Positions 52,704 to 61,831 of a stretch of DNA of 64,000 nt are shown piece after piece (the first letter of the stretch is position 1; each line of letters starts with the position of its first letter). The translations under genes and the position numbers were made by a program. This stretch comes from Pseudarthrobacter sp. ATCC 49987 (lineage in GTDB: Bacteria; Actinomycetota; Actinomycetes; Actinomycetales; Micrococcaceae), in the NCBI RefSeq assembly GCF_009928425.1, contig NZ_JAABNS010000001.1:4105728-4169727 (forward strand). Direction: 5' to 3'. The notes beneath the pieces are model-generated. The model did not search any database, was not told the DNA's origin, and was given only the letters and a program-made list of their open reading frames with translations.

Positions 52704-53953
52704 CAGGAATCGCTCCCCTGGCTGGACGTGGTTGCCGGGACCGCGTCGCCGATGCTGTGGAGGCCCGTGGGGATGGTTCCGTTGATGTGATAATCGCCGA
52801 CGGACCGCGCCTTGAACACCACCGGGTTGTGGGTGGCTACCGTCCGGGCGTTGCGCCAGTGCCGGTCCAGCCCCTTGCCGCGGCTGGTCGACGAAGCGCC
52901 GGTGACATCGAACAGCTCATTCGCCGCGGCCAGAACCAGGCCGGGGACGCTCACATGGGCCTGCTGCACCCCCAGCTCGGCCCGGACGAAGGCCGCCTCC
53001 ACCTCAAGTCCCAGCGAAGGGTCGACGGCGGCATCCAGATCGCGTGCGGCTGCCACCACGATGGACTCGGCGGCGTAGACGCCGGCGGCGATCTGGCCAA
53101 CGCGTTCCTGGATCAGCGGATCGTCCCGGAACAGCGAACCTGACCCGGTGTTGAACGTGCGGGTGCGCTCGCGGACCAGCTGGCTGGCGTCGCGAAGAGC
53201 CGCGTGGCCGATTCCGACGAGTACGGTCAGCAGTGCGAGCTGGAAGAACGCCGGTTCCAGCGTGCTGGTGACCTTGCGCTGGATGATGTCCCCGGCGTCG
53301 ACCTCCACGTCCGCAAAGATGGCCGTTCCGGTGCCGGTGAGCGGCTGCCCGAACCCGTCCCAGTCGTCAAGGATCGTGACTTTGGGGTCGTTGACGCGGA
53401 CCAACGCGTACTGGCGGCCCTCACGGCCTTCCGTGCTCGCCATGACCACGACCCAGTCGGCGAAGATGCTGCCCGTTGTGTAGTACTTTTCGCCCTTGAG
53501 CAGCCAGCGGCCCTCCTCCTCGCGAAGCTTGGTCTGGGTGGTGCCCAGGGCGTTGCCGGAGCGTTCCGTGGCGGCGTTGCCGAAGATCTCCCCGGCGAGT
53601 ACGCGGGGGAACCAGCGGTTGCGGAATTCGATGGGCTGCAGCGCAATCGTTTCCACGAACGAGAAGTGGGACCGCAGCAGGTGTGAAACGTTGGAGTCCG
53701 CGGCGGCGAGTTCGATCAGCAGCCGGCTCAGGTGCTCATAGCTGACGGGGTCCCCGCCGTGCGCGGCGGGGACCCGGATGGTGGTGAATCCGCTTTCCTT
53801 CAGCCAGGCAACGGGCTCGAACGGCAGGACGTGGTTGGACTCGCGTTCCAGGGCACCTTCTGCGATCCGCGCGAAGACATCCTGGAAGCGGGCGGCCAAC
53901 GCCGCGTAGCGGGCCTCTCCGCTGAGTTCTCTTACTTCTGTCGAGACAGTCAT
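52703..53953 (-). CDS. SfnB/DszC-like acyl-CoA-dehydrogenase-fold monooxygenase
   Basis: This 416-residue flavoprotein has the acyl-CoA dehydrogenase fold but belongs to the sulfur-acquisition branch (SfnB, DszC). Signatures are VPAAHGGDPVSYEHLSRLL, AATERSGNALGTTQTKL, LKGEKYYTTGSIFADWVVV and the C-terminal LDRHWRNARTVATHNPV. Such enzymes use reduced flavin and oxygen rather than CoA esters. It lies between the ABC transporter and the NtaA-like enzyme in one operon. Confidence 0.87.
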   Translation of the reverse strand: MTVSTEVRELSGEARYAALAARFQDVFARIAEGALERESNHVLPFEPVAWLKESGFTTIRVPAAHGGDPVSYEHLSRLLIELAAADSNVSHLLRSHFSFVETIALQPIEFRNRWFPRVLAGEIFGNAATERSGNALGTTQTKLREEEGRWLLKGEKYYTTGSIFADWVVVMASTEGREGRQYALVRVNDPKVTILDDWDGFGQPLTGTGTAIFADVEVDAGDIIQRKVTSTLEPAFFQLALLTVLVGIGHAALRDASQLVRERTRTFNTGSGSLFRDDPLIQERVGQIAAGVYAAESIVVAAARDLDAAVDPSLGLEVEAAFVRAELGVQQAHVSVPGLVLAAANELFDVTGASSTSRGKGLDRHWRNARTVATHNPVVFKARSVGDYHINGTIPTGLHSIGDAVPATTSSQGSDS

Positions 53954-53986
53954 CTTGTTCCTAACGTTGAAGGGGGACTGACGTTC

Positions 53987-55654
53987 TTAGTGGCCGGTTG
54001 CCGCAACGAGGTCGCGCAGGCGGTGGCCAGGGTTGGAATCGAGCAACAGACGTGTGTAGTCGCTTTGCGGGTTGGAGAAGACCTGCGCAGTCGGGCCGAC
54101 TTCCCGCAGCTGGCCCCGACTCATCACGCCGACGTCTTGGGCGAAGCGTTCAACAACGTGCAGGTCGTGGGAAATGAACAAGTATGAAAGTCCCAGGTCG
54201 CGTTGCAGGTTTTCGAGCAGGACCAGAATCTGGGCCTGCGTCAGGACGTCCAGGGCGGAGAGGGCCTCGTCAAGCACGATGGTGCGGGCGCCAAGCGCGA
54301 GGGCCCGGGCGATCGCCACGCGCTGGCGCTGGCCGCCGGAGAGTTCCTTGGTCCTGCTGCCGGTGACGCGTGCGGGGAGGTTCACCTGGTCAAGGAGTTC
54401 GGCAACCCGGGCACAACGTTCAAGGCGCGACCCGACACGGAAATTCACCAGGGGTTCGGCGACGATGTCTCGAACGGTTAGCCGCGGGTCGAGCGCCGAA
54501 TCCGGGTTTTGGTACACCAGCTGCAGGGAGCGCCACAGCTCCCGTTTGTCCTTTCCCTGGGTCGACGTGACATCGTTCCCGTGAACCATCACGGTGCCCG
54601 ACGTCGGGTCCAGCAGCCGCATGATCATGCGGGCCGTTGTGGACTTGCCCGAACCGGATTCGCCGACCAGCGCGAAGGTGGTTCCTTGGCGCACCGCAAA
54701 ATTGACGTCATCCACGGCGCGGTGTTCAGTCTCGCCCCGGCCGAAGACCTTGGTGAGGCCGCGGACTTCGATCGCAGCAACCGGTTCCTCGCGGGCCGTA
54801 TCCACGTCGGCCCGGTCAGTCTTAGGGGCGGCAGGATAGGCCTCCCGGAGCAGCCTGACCGTGTAGTCGTCCTCCGGCTGCGCCAGGATGTCGGCGACCG
54901 GACGGTCTTCAAGGATCCTGCCCTGCCGCATCACCACGATCCGGTCGGCCAGATCGGTTGCGACGGCCAGGTCATGCGTCACGAAGATGACGGCCGTCCC
55001 GTGGTCCCGCGCCAGCCTGCTGAAGACCTCGAGCACCCGGCGCTGCACGGTGACGTCCAGCGCCGAGGTCGGCTCATCCGCAATCAGCAGCTTCGGTCCC
55101 AGGCTGAAGGCGATCGCGATCAGGACCCGTTGCTTGAGTCCGCCGGAGAGTTCATGGGGGTACTGCTTCAGCCGCTCCGCGGGGCGGTCGATGCCCACCA
55201 GTTCGAAGAGCCGGATGACCTCCGCCCGGATCTCGCTCTTGGAGCGCCTGCCTTCTTCCGGGTGCAGCCGGAAGACCTCGGCCACCTGGGATCCGACCGT
55301 CTTCACCGGATCCAGCGACGCGCCGGGATCCTGCGGAACCATGCCGATCTTACGTCCACGGATTTTCTCCATTGCACGTTCAGAAAGCCCGGTCAGCTCA
55401 ATGCCGTCGAACACGATGGTTCCGGCAGAGACCGCGGCCGCTTCGGGGAGAAGGCCGATGAGCGATTTGGCGAGTGTGCTTTTTCCGGAACCGGATTCAC
55501 CAACGACGGCAACGATTTCGCCCGGTTTGAGGACCAGCTCGAGTGAATCTGCGGCCACGACCGCCCCTGGTCCGCGGCCGTATTCGACGTGCAATCCGCG
55601 CACCTCAAGCAGGGGTCCGGGTTCGGCTTTGGGATTTACTGTGTTGATGGTCAT
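53987..55654 (-). CDS. Fused oligopeptide-type ABC ATPase (DppD-DppF)
   Basis: This 555-residue protein carries two complete ATPase domains. The first has [15 protein letters not shown], signature [12 protein letters not shown] and [13 protein letters not shown]. The second has [15 protein letters not shown], signature [12 protein letters not shown] and [13 protein letters not shown]. It thus replaces separate DppD and DppF subunits. AGGAG lies four bases before the ATG at 55654; a longer frame adds 36 unconserved residues. It powers the two downstream-numbered permeases. Confidence 0.93.
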   Translation of the reverse strand: MTINTVNPKAEPGPLLEVRGLHVEYGRGPGAVVAADSLELVLKPGEIVAVVGESGSGKSTLAKSLIGLLPEAAAVSAGTIVFDGIELTGLSERAMEKIRGRKIGMVPQDPGASLDPVKTVGSQVAEVFRLHPEEGRRSKSEIRAEVIRLFELVGIDRPAERLKQYPHELSGGLKQRVLIAIAFSLGPKLLIADEPTSALDVTVQRRVLEVFSRLARDHGTAVIFVTHDLAVATDLADRIVVMRQGRILEDRPVADILAQPEDDYTVRLLREAYPAAPKTDRADVDTAREEPVAAIEVRGLTKVFGRGETEHRAVDDVNFAVRQGTTFALVGESGSGKSTTARMIMRLLDPTSGTVMVHGNDVTSTQGKDKRELWRSLQLVYQNPDSALDPRLTVRDIVAEPLVNFRVGSRLERCARVAELLDQVNLPARVTGSRTKELSGGQRQRVAIARALALGARTIVLDEALSALDVLTQAQILVLLENLQRDLGLSYLFISHDLHVVERFAQDVGVMSRGQLREVGPTAQVFSNPQSDYTRLLLDSNPGHRLRDLVAATGH

Positions 55655-55665
55655 GGGGCTCCTGA

Positions 55666-56565
55666 CTAAAACCGGAAGATCTTGAGAAGTTGGCGTCCGA
55701 GACCGGCCAAGAGCACGACCGTTAGCACGATGACCAGGCCCGGCAGGCTGGTCATCCACCACGCGCCAGCGAGGTATTGCCGACCCTCAGAGATCAGCAA
55801 GCCCCATTCCGGGGTGGGCGGAGGGGCACCGAAGCCGAGGAAGCCAAGTCCGGAAATTGCGAGAATGGCAGCTCCAAGGTCGACTGCCAGCAGTGCGAGC
55901 ACCGGGCCGCAGGAGTTCGGCAGGACATGCTTCCAGACGACGGACCAGTACGATCCCCCGTTGAGGAAGGCGGCCTCGACGTAGTCCAGGTTGCGCACGC
56001 GCAGGACTTCCGAGCGGACCACGCGGGCGAACGAGGCAATCGAGGCGATGCCCACGCCGACGCCGAGCGAGATTGGTCCGGGCGCGAACGCCGTCACGAT
56101 GATCAGGGAGATCAGGAATCCCGGCACCGCCAGGAGCACGTCCACGAGGCGCATGGTGCTCGAATCCGCGGCCCGGCCGGCCGTCGCAGCAAACAGGCCC
56201 AGGGCCGTTCCCACCACGAATCCGATCAGGACAGCGAGCCCTGCGGTGAGCAGGGTCTGCGAGGTGCCATGCACGACCCTCGCGTAGACATCCCGGCCCA
56301 AGTGGTCGGTACCGAACCAGTGCCCGGCACTTGGCGGCTGGAACTTCTGCTTCGGAATGCCGCTGATGGGGTCGAAGGCGCTGAAGAGGCCCGGCAGAAA
56401 TGCCCACCCCAGGACGATCAGCAACGGAAGGACGGTCAGCCACAGGCCCGCCGAGCGCAGGATGCTTCTTTCGCGCTTTCCCGGGCCAATCGCTGCGGCG
56501 CTGCCACCGGCAGGAGGCAGCGCGGCCTCATCAATAGGATCTGTTGGTAGTAGGTTGAGGCTCAC
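55666..56565 (-). CDS. ABC transporter permease (DppC-like)
   Basis: This 299-residue inner-membrane protein has six helices, the N-terminal OppC-type segment with FGTDHLGRDVYARVVHG, and the EAA loop VEAAFLNGGSYWSVVWKHVLPNSCGP that contacts the ATPase. It sits between the second permease and the ATPase gene with short gaps. Confidence 0.92.
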   Translation of the reverse strand: MSLNLLPTDPIDEAALPPAGGSAAAIGPGKRERSILRSAGLWLTVLPLLIVLGWAFLPGLFSAFDPISGIPKQKFQPPSAGHWFGTDHLGRDVYARVVHGTSQTLLTAGLAVLIGFVVGTALGLFAATAGRAADSSTMRLVDVLLAVPGFLISLIIVTAFAPGPISLGVGVGIASIASFARVVRSEVLRVRNLDYVEAAFLNGGSYWSVVWKHVLPNSCGPVLALLAVDLGAAILAISGLGFLGFGAPPPTPEWGLLISEGRQYLAGAWWMTSLPGLVIVLTVVLLAGLGRQLLKIFRF

Positions 56566-56583
56566 AAGGTTCTCCGTTCGGTC

Positions 56584-57543
56584 TCAGGCAGCCAGTGCTC
56601 GTGGCGAGCCGTGGGCACTGCTCTTGAGGATGCGGGGATCCAGCAGCGGATACAGCAGGTCGACGATCAGGTTCACTGCAACGAACGCCGACGCCGTCAG
56701 CAGGACCAGGCCCTGGACCAGCGGGACATCCTGGACGGTGACGGCCTGGAGGACCACCGAGCCAAGGCCGGAGCGGGCGAAGACGGTCTCCGTGATGACG
56801 GAACCGGCAAGCAGGGTTCCGACCGTGATGCCGGCAATGGTCATTGCCGGACCCGCAGCATTCTTCAGGGCGTGGCGGTAGAAGATCCATGCGGGGGACG
56901 CGCCCTTGGCCCGCAGTACGTCGATAAACGGTTGCTCATAGACGTGAGTGATGCTCTTGAGCAGTACCTGCGCGATCGGGGCGGAAACGTGAAGGGCCAG
57001 GACAAGGACGGGAACTGCCAGCGATGCAAAGGAACCGTCCGGGAACAGGGACATCACACCGAGCTGGATGGACAGCAGCTGCAGCAGCACCAGCCCGAGC
57101 CAGAACACCGGAACCGCTGCGAACAACGGCGGGAGATTGGTGATGAAGCGCTGCAGCGCCGTCGAGCGGCTCAACCAGGCCGCGGCCACGAGGGCCACAG
57201 CCAGGACGACGGCCAACACGAAGGCACTGGAGGCCAGCGCCAGGGTGGATCCGGCCACCGCGCCGATGCGGGTCGCCACCGACTGTCCGGAGGCCAGGGA
57301 GTACCCGACGTCTCCACCGAGCAACTGCCCAAGCTGGTTGAAATACTGCACCAGCAGGGGCTGGTCGTAGCCGTATTGGGCCTTCATGGCATCAATCGTT
57401 GCCTGGTCAGCCGCGGCGTCCGCCGAGAGGAAGATCGTGACCGGATCGCTGGGCAGCAGCTGTATTGCCAGGAAGACGAGCGTGTACGCCAGCCAGATGA
57501 CAAGCAGTGCCTGTCCGAGGCGCCGCGCAAAGTAAAGACCCAT
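56584..57543 (-). CDS. ABC transporter permease (DppB-like)
   Basis: This 319-residue permease starts MGLYFARRLGQALLVIWLAYTLVF as DppB proteins do and has six helices. The EAA loop is VLRAKGASPAWIFYRHALKNAAGPAM. It begins six bases after the substrate-binding protein gene. Confidence 0.92.
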   Translation of the reverse strand: MGLYFARRLGQALLVIWLAYTLVFLAIQLLPSDPVTIFLSADAAADQATIDAMKAQYGYDQPLLVQYFNQLGQLLGGDVGYSLASGQSVATRIGAVAGSTLALASSAFVLAVVLAVALVAAAWLSRSTALQRFITNLPPLFAAVPVFWLGLVLLQLLSIQLGVMSLFPDGSFASLAVPVLVLALHVSAPIAQVLLKSITHVYEQPFIDVLRAKGASPAWIFYRHALKNAAGPAMTIAGITVGTLLAGSVITETVFARSGLGSVVLQAVTVQDVPLVQGLVLLTASAFVAVNLIVDLLYPLLDPRILKSSAHGSPRALAA

Positions 57544-57549
57544 GACGAC

Positions 57550-59211
57550 CTACTTGCCGGTCTTCCAGGCACCCTGGAAAATCGGTGCGGTGCCGGAGGT
57601 GAATTCGACGTGTGACTTGGCGTTGGCGCCGTAGACCTGGACTTCGTCCCAGAGAACGAGGGCCAACGCCTGGTCGACAACCAGCGTGCGCTGTTCTTCG
57701 GCGACGAACTGCTTGTGCGCTGCTGCGCTGGTGGCGGCGCGTTCCGTGGCGAAGAGCGCATTGAGCTGCGGGTCCGCGTTCAATGTCTGCGTGTTGGTGA
57801 CCGGGCCGAAGACCGGCCCCAGGCCGCCGTAGGCGAACTGCCGCGTTCCGAAGAATTCCACGTTGGGGTCCTTCATGGAAGTCGCCAGGAAGGCGTTGTC
57901 CGCCGCGCGGTTGACCAGCTTCACGCCGATCTTGCGCCACTGCTGCTCGATCAGTTCGAAAGCGGGCTTGATGACCACGGAGTTGTTGGATGACGTGACG
58001 GTGACTTCGAGCTTCTGGCCGTCCTTGGCGCGGATGCCGTCGGAGCCAACTGCCCAGCCGGCCTCATCCAGCAGGTTCTTGGACTTCTCCGGGTTGTAGG
58101 CCAGGTCGGCGGAGAGATCAACGAAGTCTGGTGCTTCACGGTTCAGGATGGAGCCGGCGAGTTCGTAGCTGTCGGAGAGCACCGTGTCCTTGAGCGTCGG
58201 CCGGTCGATGCCGAGCTGCAGTGCCTGGCGGACCTTCGCGTCCGCCAGCTTGCCGCTGCCGACCCGCGCCGCCGCCATGTTTGCGGTCAGGTCAATGCCC
58301 TTGGCCGGCAGGACCTGGTTGCCGCTCCCGGCGAGGGCAGTTTCGTCGGCCGGCTGCAGGCCGCGGACCAAGTCAACCTGGCCGGTCTGCACGGCCCCCG
58401 CGCGGTGGGCCACTTCCGGCAGGTACTTCACGACGACCTTGTCCAGATAGGCGGCCCCCTGGTTGGCGGCACCCTCCGGAGCCCAGGCGTAGTCGGAACG
58501 CTTGGCCAGGACGATTTCCTCATCGGCCTTCTCTGATTCGAAGGTGAAGGGACCCGATCCGGAGATTTTCGCGATGGCCGACTGGGCGGCGTTGTCCAGG
58601 GTGAGGGTCTTCGGCGACACGAGTCCGGCGGTGACGGAGGACGTGGCGCGCAGGAAGTTGGCGTCGGGGGAGGACAGGGTTACTTCCACCTGGTCCTCGC
58701 CGGTGACCTGCGAGGACTCGTAGGTGGAGAAGTCAACGTTCGGCTGGATCTTGGCGCTCTCGATACCCTTGCCCAGGGCCTCGAAGTTTGCCTGGACTGC
58801 CTTGGCGTCAAGCGGCGTTCCATCGCTGAAAGTCACTCCGGGGCGGATTGTGAAGGTGAACTTGGTCTGATCCTCACTCGCGGTGAACTTGCTGGCGATC
58901 CAGGGGACAAGCTCGCCCTTCTTTGCATCGAAATAGGTCAGCCGGTCCAGCACGCTGTTCAGGACGTTCGCCTTTTCGTAGAAGCGCGCCGCCTGGGTCT
59001 GGAAGTTGTTAATCGGGGTGACCTCGGCGAAGACGAACGTTCCGCCCTGCACCGGCTTTCCGTCCGCGCCGGCCTGGGATGCCGACGTGCCGCCAGCACC
59101 GCCGCAGGCACTCAAGGCCAGGGCTGCCGCGCCCATCAGTGCCAGTAAACGCAGCGGGTGGCGCCTGCTCTTCGAACTCGTGGCGGGCGTGAGTGATTCA
59201 GGGGTATCCAT
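57550..59211 (-). CDS. ABC substrate-binding lipoprotein (SBP_bac_5)
   Basis: This 553-residue lipoprotein has the lipobox LALSAC after a signal helix (LLALMGAAALALSAC). The SBP_bac_5 fold follows: YFDAKKGELVPWIASKF, FTIRPGVTFSDGTPLDA, and LGIDRPTLKDTVLSDSYEL. The family binds peptides, nickel complexes and other solutes. The ATG at 59211 follows GAGAGGATCC. It is first in the operon after the SAM riboswitch, so the ligand is probably a sulfur compound. Confidence 0.92.
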   Translation of the reverse strand: MDTPESLTPATSSKSRRHPLRLLALMGAAALALSACGGAGGTSASQAGADGKPVQGGTFVFAEVTPINNFQTQAARFYEKANVLNSVLDRLTYFDAKKGELVPWIASKFTASEDQTKFTFTIRPGVTFSDGTPLDAKAVQANFEALGKGIESAKIQPNVDFSTYESSQVTGEDQVEVTLSSPDANFLRATSSVTAGLVSPKTLTLDNAAQSAIAKISGSGPFTFESEKADEEIVLAKRSDYAWAPEGAANQGAAYLDKVVVKYLPEVAHRAGAVQTGQVDLVRGLQPADETALAGSGNQVLPAKGIDLTANMAAARVGSGKLADAKVRQALQLGIDRPTLKDTVLSDSYELAGSILNREAPDFVDLSADLAYNPEKSKNLLDEAGWAVGSDGIRAKDGQKLEVTVTSSNNSVVIKPAFELIEQQWRKIGVKLVNRAADNAFLATSMKDPNVEFFGTRQFAYGGLGPVFGPVTNTQTLNADPQLNALFATERAATSAAAHKQFVAEEQRTLVVDQALALVLWDEVQVYGANAKSHVEFTSGTAPIFQGAWKTGK

Positions 59212-59301
59212 CGCGGATCCTCTCGGTCGTGACCGGGGGACGCCAAAACCGTACGAGTTTGTCCGACACAGCACGGGGCCGGGCCGGTGGAACCTGGGAT
59301 C

Positions 59302-59397
59302 TTGGCAATCTCCATCGGTCCTGGCATTAGCACCTTGCCCTTGCGGGTGGTTGCTACGGCGTCATCGAGCCAGGTCTCTCAGCCGATCTGGATGGTC
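59302..59397 (-). promoter_or_regulatory. SAM-I (S-box) riboswitch
   Basis: On the minus strand the conserved S-box core is readable in order: GAGAG, CCTGGC, CGATGA, GCC, GCAACC, a short CCC-GCAA-GGG hairpin, then AAGGTGCTAA and CC. P2 is CGGC (59384-59381 side) with GCCG. ATCGG (59387-59383) could instead pair with CCGAT (59318-59314), a possible alternative fold. It lies about 90 bases before the substrate-binding protein start and should reduce expression when SAM is plentiful. No T-run terminator is seen, so translational control is likely. Confidence 0.85.
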
Positions 59398-59459
59398 TTT
59401 ATTCGTCACGAAGGACATTTTTCGGTTCCGCGACCGTTGCGGGTGGCGGCAACATCCAC

Positions 59460-59521
59460 TTTGTTGCAGAATCTTCGATTTCCCAACAATGACGACATGT
59501 TCTGCAACAAACGATCACACA
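59460..59521. repeat. 12-bp inverted repeat before the riboswitch
   Basis: TTTGTTGCAGAA (59460-59471) and TTCTGCAACAAA (59510-59521) are perfect complements 38 bases apart, in an AT-rich stretch just upstream of the riboswitch. The spacing suits two binding sites for one regulator rather than a hairpin terminator. The rest of 59398-59607 shows no gene. Confidence 0.55.
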
Positions 59522-59607
59522 GAGCCACATCCCGCCTCATGGCGCCATGATTGCGGCCGAAGGTCAGCGACGTTCGGCAGCCGTGCACGACGGCGTCGAG
59601 CCCCGGC

Positions 59608-60897
59608 TCAGGAGGCGGGGCGTGCCAGGGGTTGACCGCCGCGAAGGACCGCGGCGAGCCCGAAGTCTGCGTCGACCGCCACAATGTCGGCCCGCATGCC
59701 GGCCTTCAGGCTCCCGATCTCGGCCTCAAGGCCCAGGATCTTGGCCGGGACCAGGGTCGCCGATTTCACGGCGTCGGCAGGGCTGACCCCGGCCCCGATC
59801 GTGCGGCGGACAACTTCCAGCAGGGTGGCCGTGCCGCCGGCGAGGGCGCCGTTGCTCTTCAGTGCCGCCACGCCGTCGCGCACCACCACGGCGGCAGGAC
59901 CGAGCGCGTAGTCGCCGTCGGGCAGGCCGGTCGCCGCCATGGAATCGGTGACCAGGACGACGTTGCCGGCGCCGACCAGCTCGAAGACCATCCGGACCGT
60001 CGCGGGGTCCAGATGGACGCCGTCGCCGATGAGTTCCACAGCGACGGTGCCCTGGGCCGCGAGGCGCAGGCATGCCGCCACAGGGCCGGGACTTCGGTGG
60101 TGGAGCGGCGGCATCCCGTTGAACAGGTGTGTCACCGTCGGCCGCCGGCCCGTTCCGGGCCCGGAAGCACCGGAGTTAGTAGCGTTCAGGGCTCCGGCGC
60201 GGGCGCGCAGGGACGCGGCCGCGCTGGTCAGGGAATCCACGGTGGTTTGGGCGTCGGCGTCGGTGTGGCCCAGCGACGGCGTGACGCCATTCGCGGCGAG
60301 CATGCTGACCAGACCGTCGGCGCCCGGCAGCTCGGGGGCATACGTCATGGTCTTGAGGGTGCCGCCAGCCGCATCCAGCAGCCGGCGGAGCAAATCGGGG
60401 TCCGGGGCCCGCAGCCATTGCGGGTCCTGTGCCCCGCAGCGGGCCTGGGCGAGGAACGGGCCTTCGGAGTGGATGCCCGCGATGAGGCCCTCGTCCGCGA
60501 GTTGCCTCAGCACCCCGACTCCCCTCACGAGCTCCTGCCCTGACGCCGTGACGAGGCTGGCCAGCAGTGTGGTTGTTCCGTTGCGGTGCAGGAAGCTGAC
60601 GGCGTCGCGGCACGCGTGGCTGTCGCCGGTGGGAAAGCCGCCGCCTGCCGCGCCGTGGCAGTGGAGGTCGACGAGTCCGGGAAGGATCGAGCTGCCCGGC
60701 GGAAGCTTGAGTTCCTCCGCAACGGGGAAGCGGGCCGCGTCGAAGCCGCTCCGGGGGCCGGCGTAGGCGATTCTTCCGTCTGCCACCGCGACCACGGAAT
60801 CAGCCGTGGCAGCGCCGTCCGAGATCAGTGTCCCGGCCAGGATGTAGGCGGAGCCGACGACGGGTTCGTGGGTGTCCGGTCGGTGCGCGTCGGGCAT
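59608..60897 (-). CDS. nagA: N-acetylglucosamine-6-phosphate deacetylase
   Basis: This 429-residue amidohydrolase removes acetate from GlcNAc-6-phosphate in amino-sugar use and wall recycling. Expected elements are present: LVDLHCHGAAGGGF (HxH), GIHSEGPFLA (metal Glu), SLGHTDAD and VTHLFNGMPPLHHR (metal His) and VLVTDSMAATG (catalytic Asp). ATG 60897 overlaps the upstream stop by one base (TAATG). Confidence 0.93.
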   Translation of the reverse strand: MPDAHRPDTHEPVVGSAYILAGTLISDGAATADSVVAVADGRIAYAGPRSGFDAARFPVAEELKLPPGSSILPGLVDLHCHGAAGGGFPTGDSHACRDAVSFLHRNGTTTLLASLVTASGQELVRGVGVLRQLADEGLIAGIHSEGPFLAQARCGAQDPQWLRAPDPDLLRRLLDAAGGTLKTMTYAPELPGADGLVSMLAANGVTPSLGHTDADAQTTVDSLTSAAASLRARAGALNATNSGASGPGTGRRPTVTHLFNGMPPLHHRSPGPVAACLRLAAQGTVAVELIGDGVHLDPATVRMVFELVGAGNVVLVTDSMAATGLPDGDYALGPAAVVVRDGVAALKSNGALAGGTATLLEVVRRTIGAGVSPADAVKSATLVPAKILGLEAEIGSLKAGMRADIVAVDADFGLAAVLRGGQPLARPAS

Positions 60898-61646
60898 TAC
60901 ATCTTGGCCAGTTTGGCGCGCACCATCATGAAGATCCCGTAACAAATGAGGCCAGCTCCGACCGCAGCCAGGATGTACATGCCGAACGGCTGGTCACGGA
61001 GGGCCCTGAGGCCGCCGTCGAGCCCGGTGGACTCCTCGGGGTGGGCTTTGATCGTGGCGACAATGACCAGCAGCCCCACGAGAAGCAGGACAATGCCTTT
61101 GGCGGCGTAGCCGACGACGCCGAGGACGGTCACCGCCGTCCGTGCCTTGTGCGAGGCGGGGAGGCGGAGGTGCTTGGCGAAGGACTGCCGGAAGCCGCGG
61201 ATGGCGTAGACGATTCCGGCGACTGCGACGCCCGCGCCGACGGCGAGCAGGAGTGCGTAGCCTCCCGGGGCCTTCAGCACGGAGGCTGTGAGGTCGCTGG
61301 TGGAGCTGGTGTGGTCCTTGCCGGCGCCGCTGGCGAAGGAAAACAGGGTGAGGGCGAGTCCGGCGTAGACGACGGCTTGGAGGGCGGCCTTGGCCTTTTT
61401 CCCCAGTTTCTTTTTCGCCGGCAGGTGCTCGAAATCGAAGATGGCATCACTGGTTTGCCAGATCGCGAGGGCGACGCAGGCGGCGAAAGAGCTCCACAGC
61501 AGCAGTGGACCGGCCGGCTGGCTCCCAAGCTGCTCCACTGCACCACTGACGTCAGCCTCGCCTTCGCCGCCCATGGCGAGCCGGATCGCGACGAGTCCGA
61601 TGAGGAAGTGCAGGATGCCGCTCACGGCAAAACCGGCGCGGGCCAC
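60897..61646 (-). CDS. DUF1206 membrane protein
   Basis: This protein has six helices and the DUF1206 triplicated pattern: RAGFAVSGILHFLIG, then ALQAVVYAGLALTLF with YAIRGFRQSFAKHL, then VLGVVGYAAKGIVLLLVG with YGIFMMVRAK. Function is unknown. GTG 61646 is the first standard start, but the frame remains open for 23 more codons to an ATC at 61715, with a conserved-looking KRELKDAADAAED segment and GAGGGA five bases upstream, so the true start may be that ATC. It is coupled to nagA by a one-base overlap. Confidence 0.85.
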   Translation of the reverse strand: MARAGFAVSGILHFLIGLVAIRLAMGGEGEADVSGAVEQLGSQPAGPLLLWSSFAACVALAIWQTSDAIFDFEHLPAKKKLGKKAKAALQAVVYAGLALTLFSFASGAGKDHTSSTSDLTASVLKAPGGYALLLAVGAGVAVAGIVYAIRGFRQSFAKHLRLPASHKARTAVTVLGVVGYAAKGIVLLLVGLLVIVATIKAHPEESTGLDGGLRALRDQPFGMYILAAVGAGLICYGIFMMVRAKLAKM

Positions 61647-61831
61647 CAGCTCCAGCGGGCGGGAATTGGTGATGTCTTCGGCCGCGTCGGCGGCGTCCTT
61701 CAGTTCTCTCTTGATGGCGGTCCCTCAACTGGCTCGGTGGTTCTGCCGGACGTGAGTTCCGCCCGGTTCATGCATCTTCGGTAATCGTGCCACGCGGAGG
61801 CCGCCGGGAACAGCACGGTCGAGTGACCGGC

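Noticed and set aside
59460..59521. Terminator of nagA
   Set aside because: Arms are 38 bases apart, lie far from the nagA stop and lack a T-run; an operator is more plausible.
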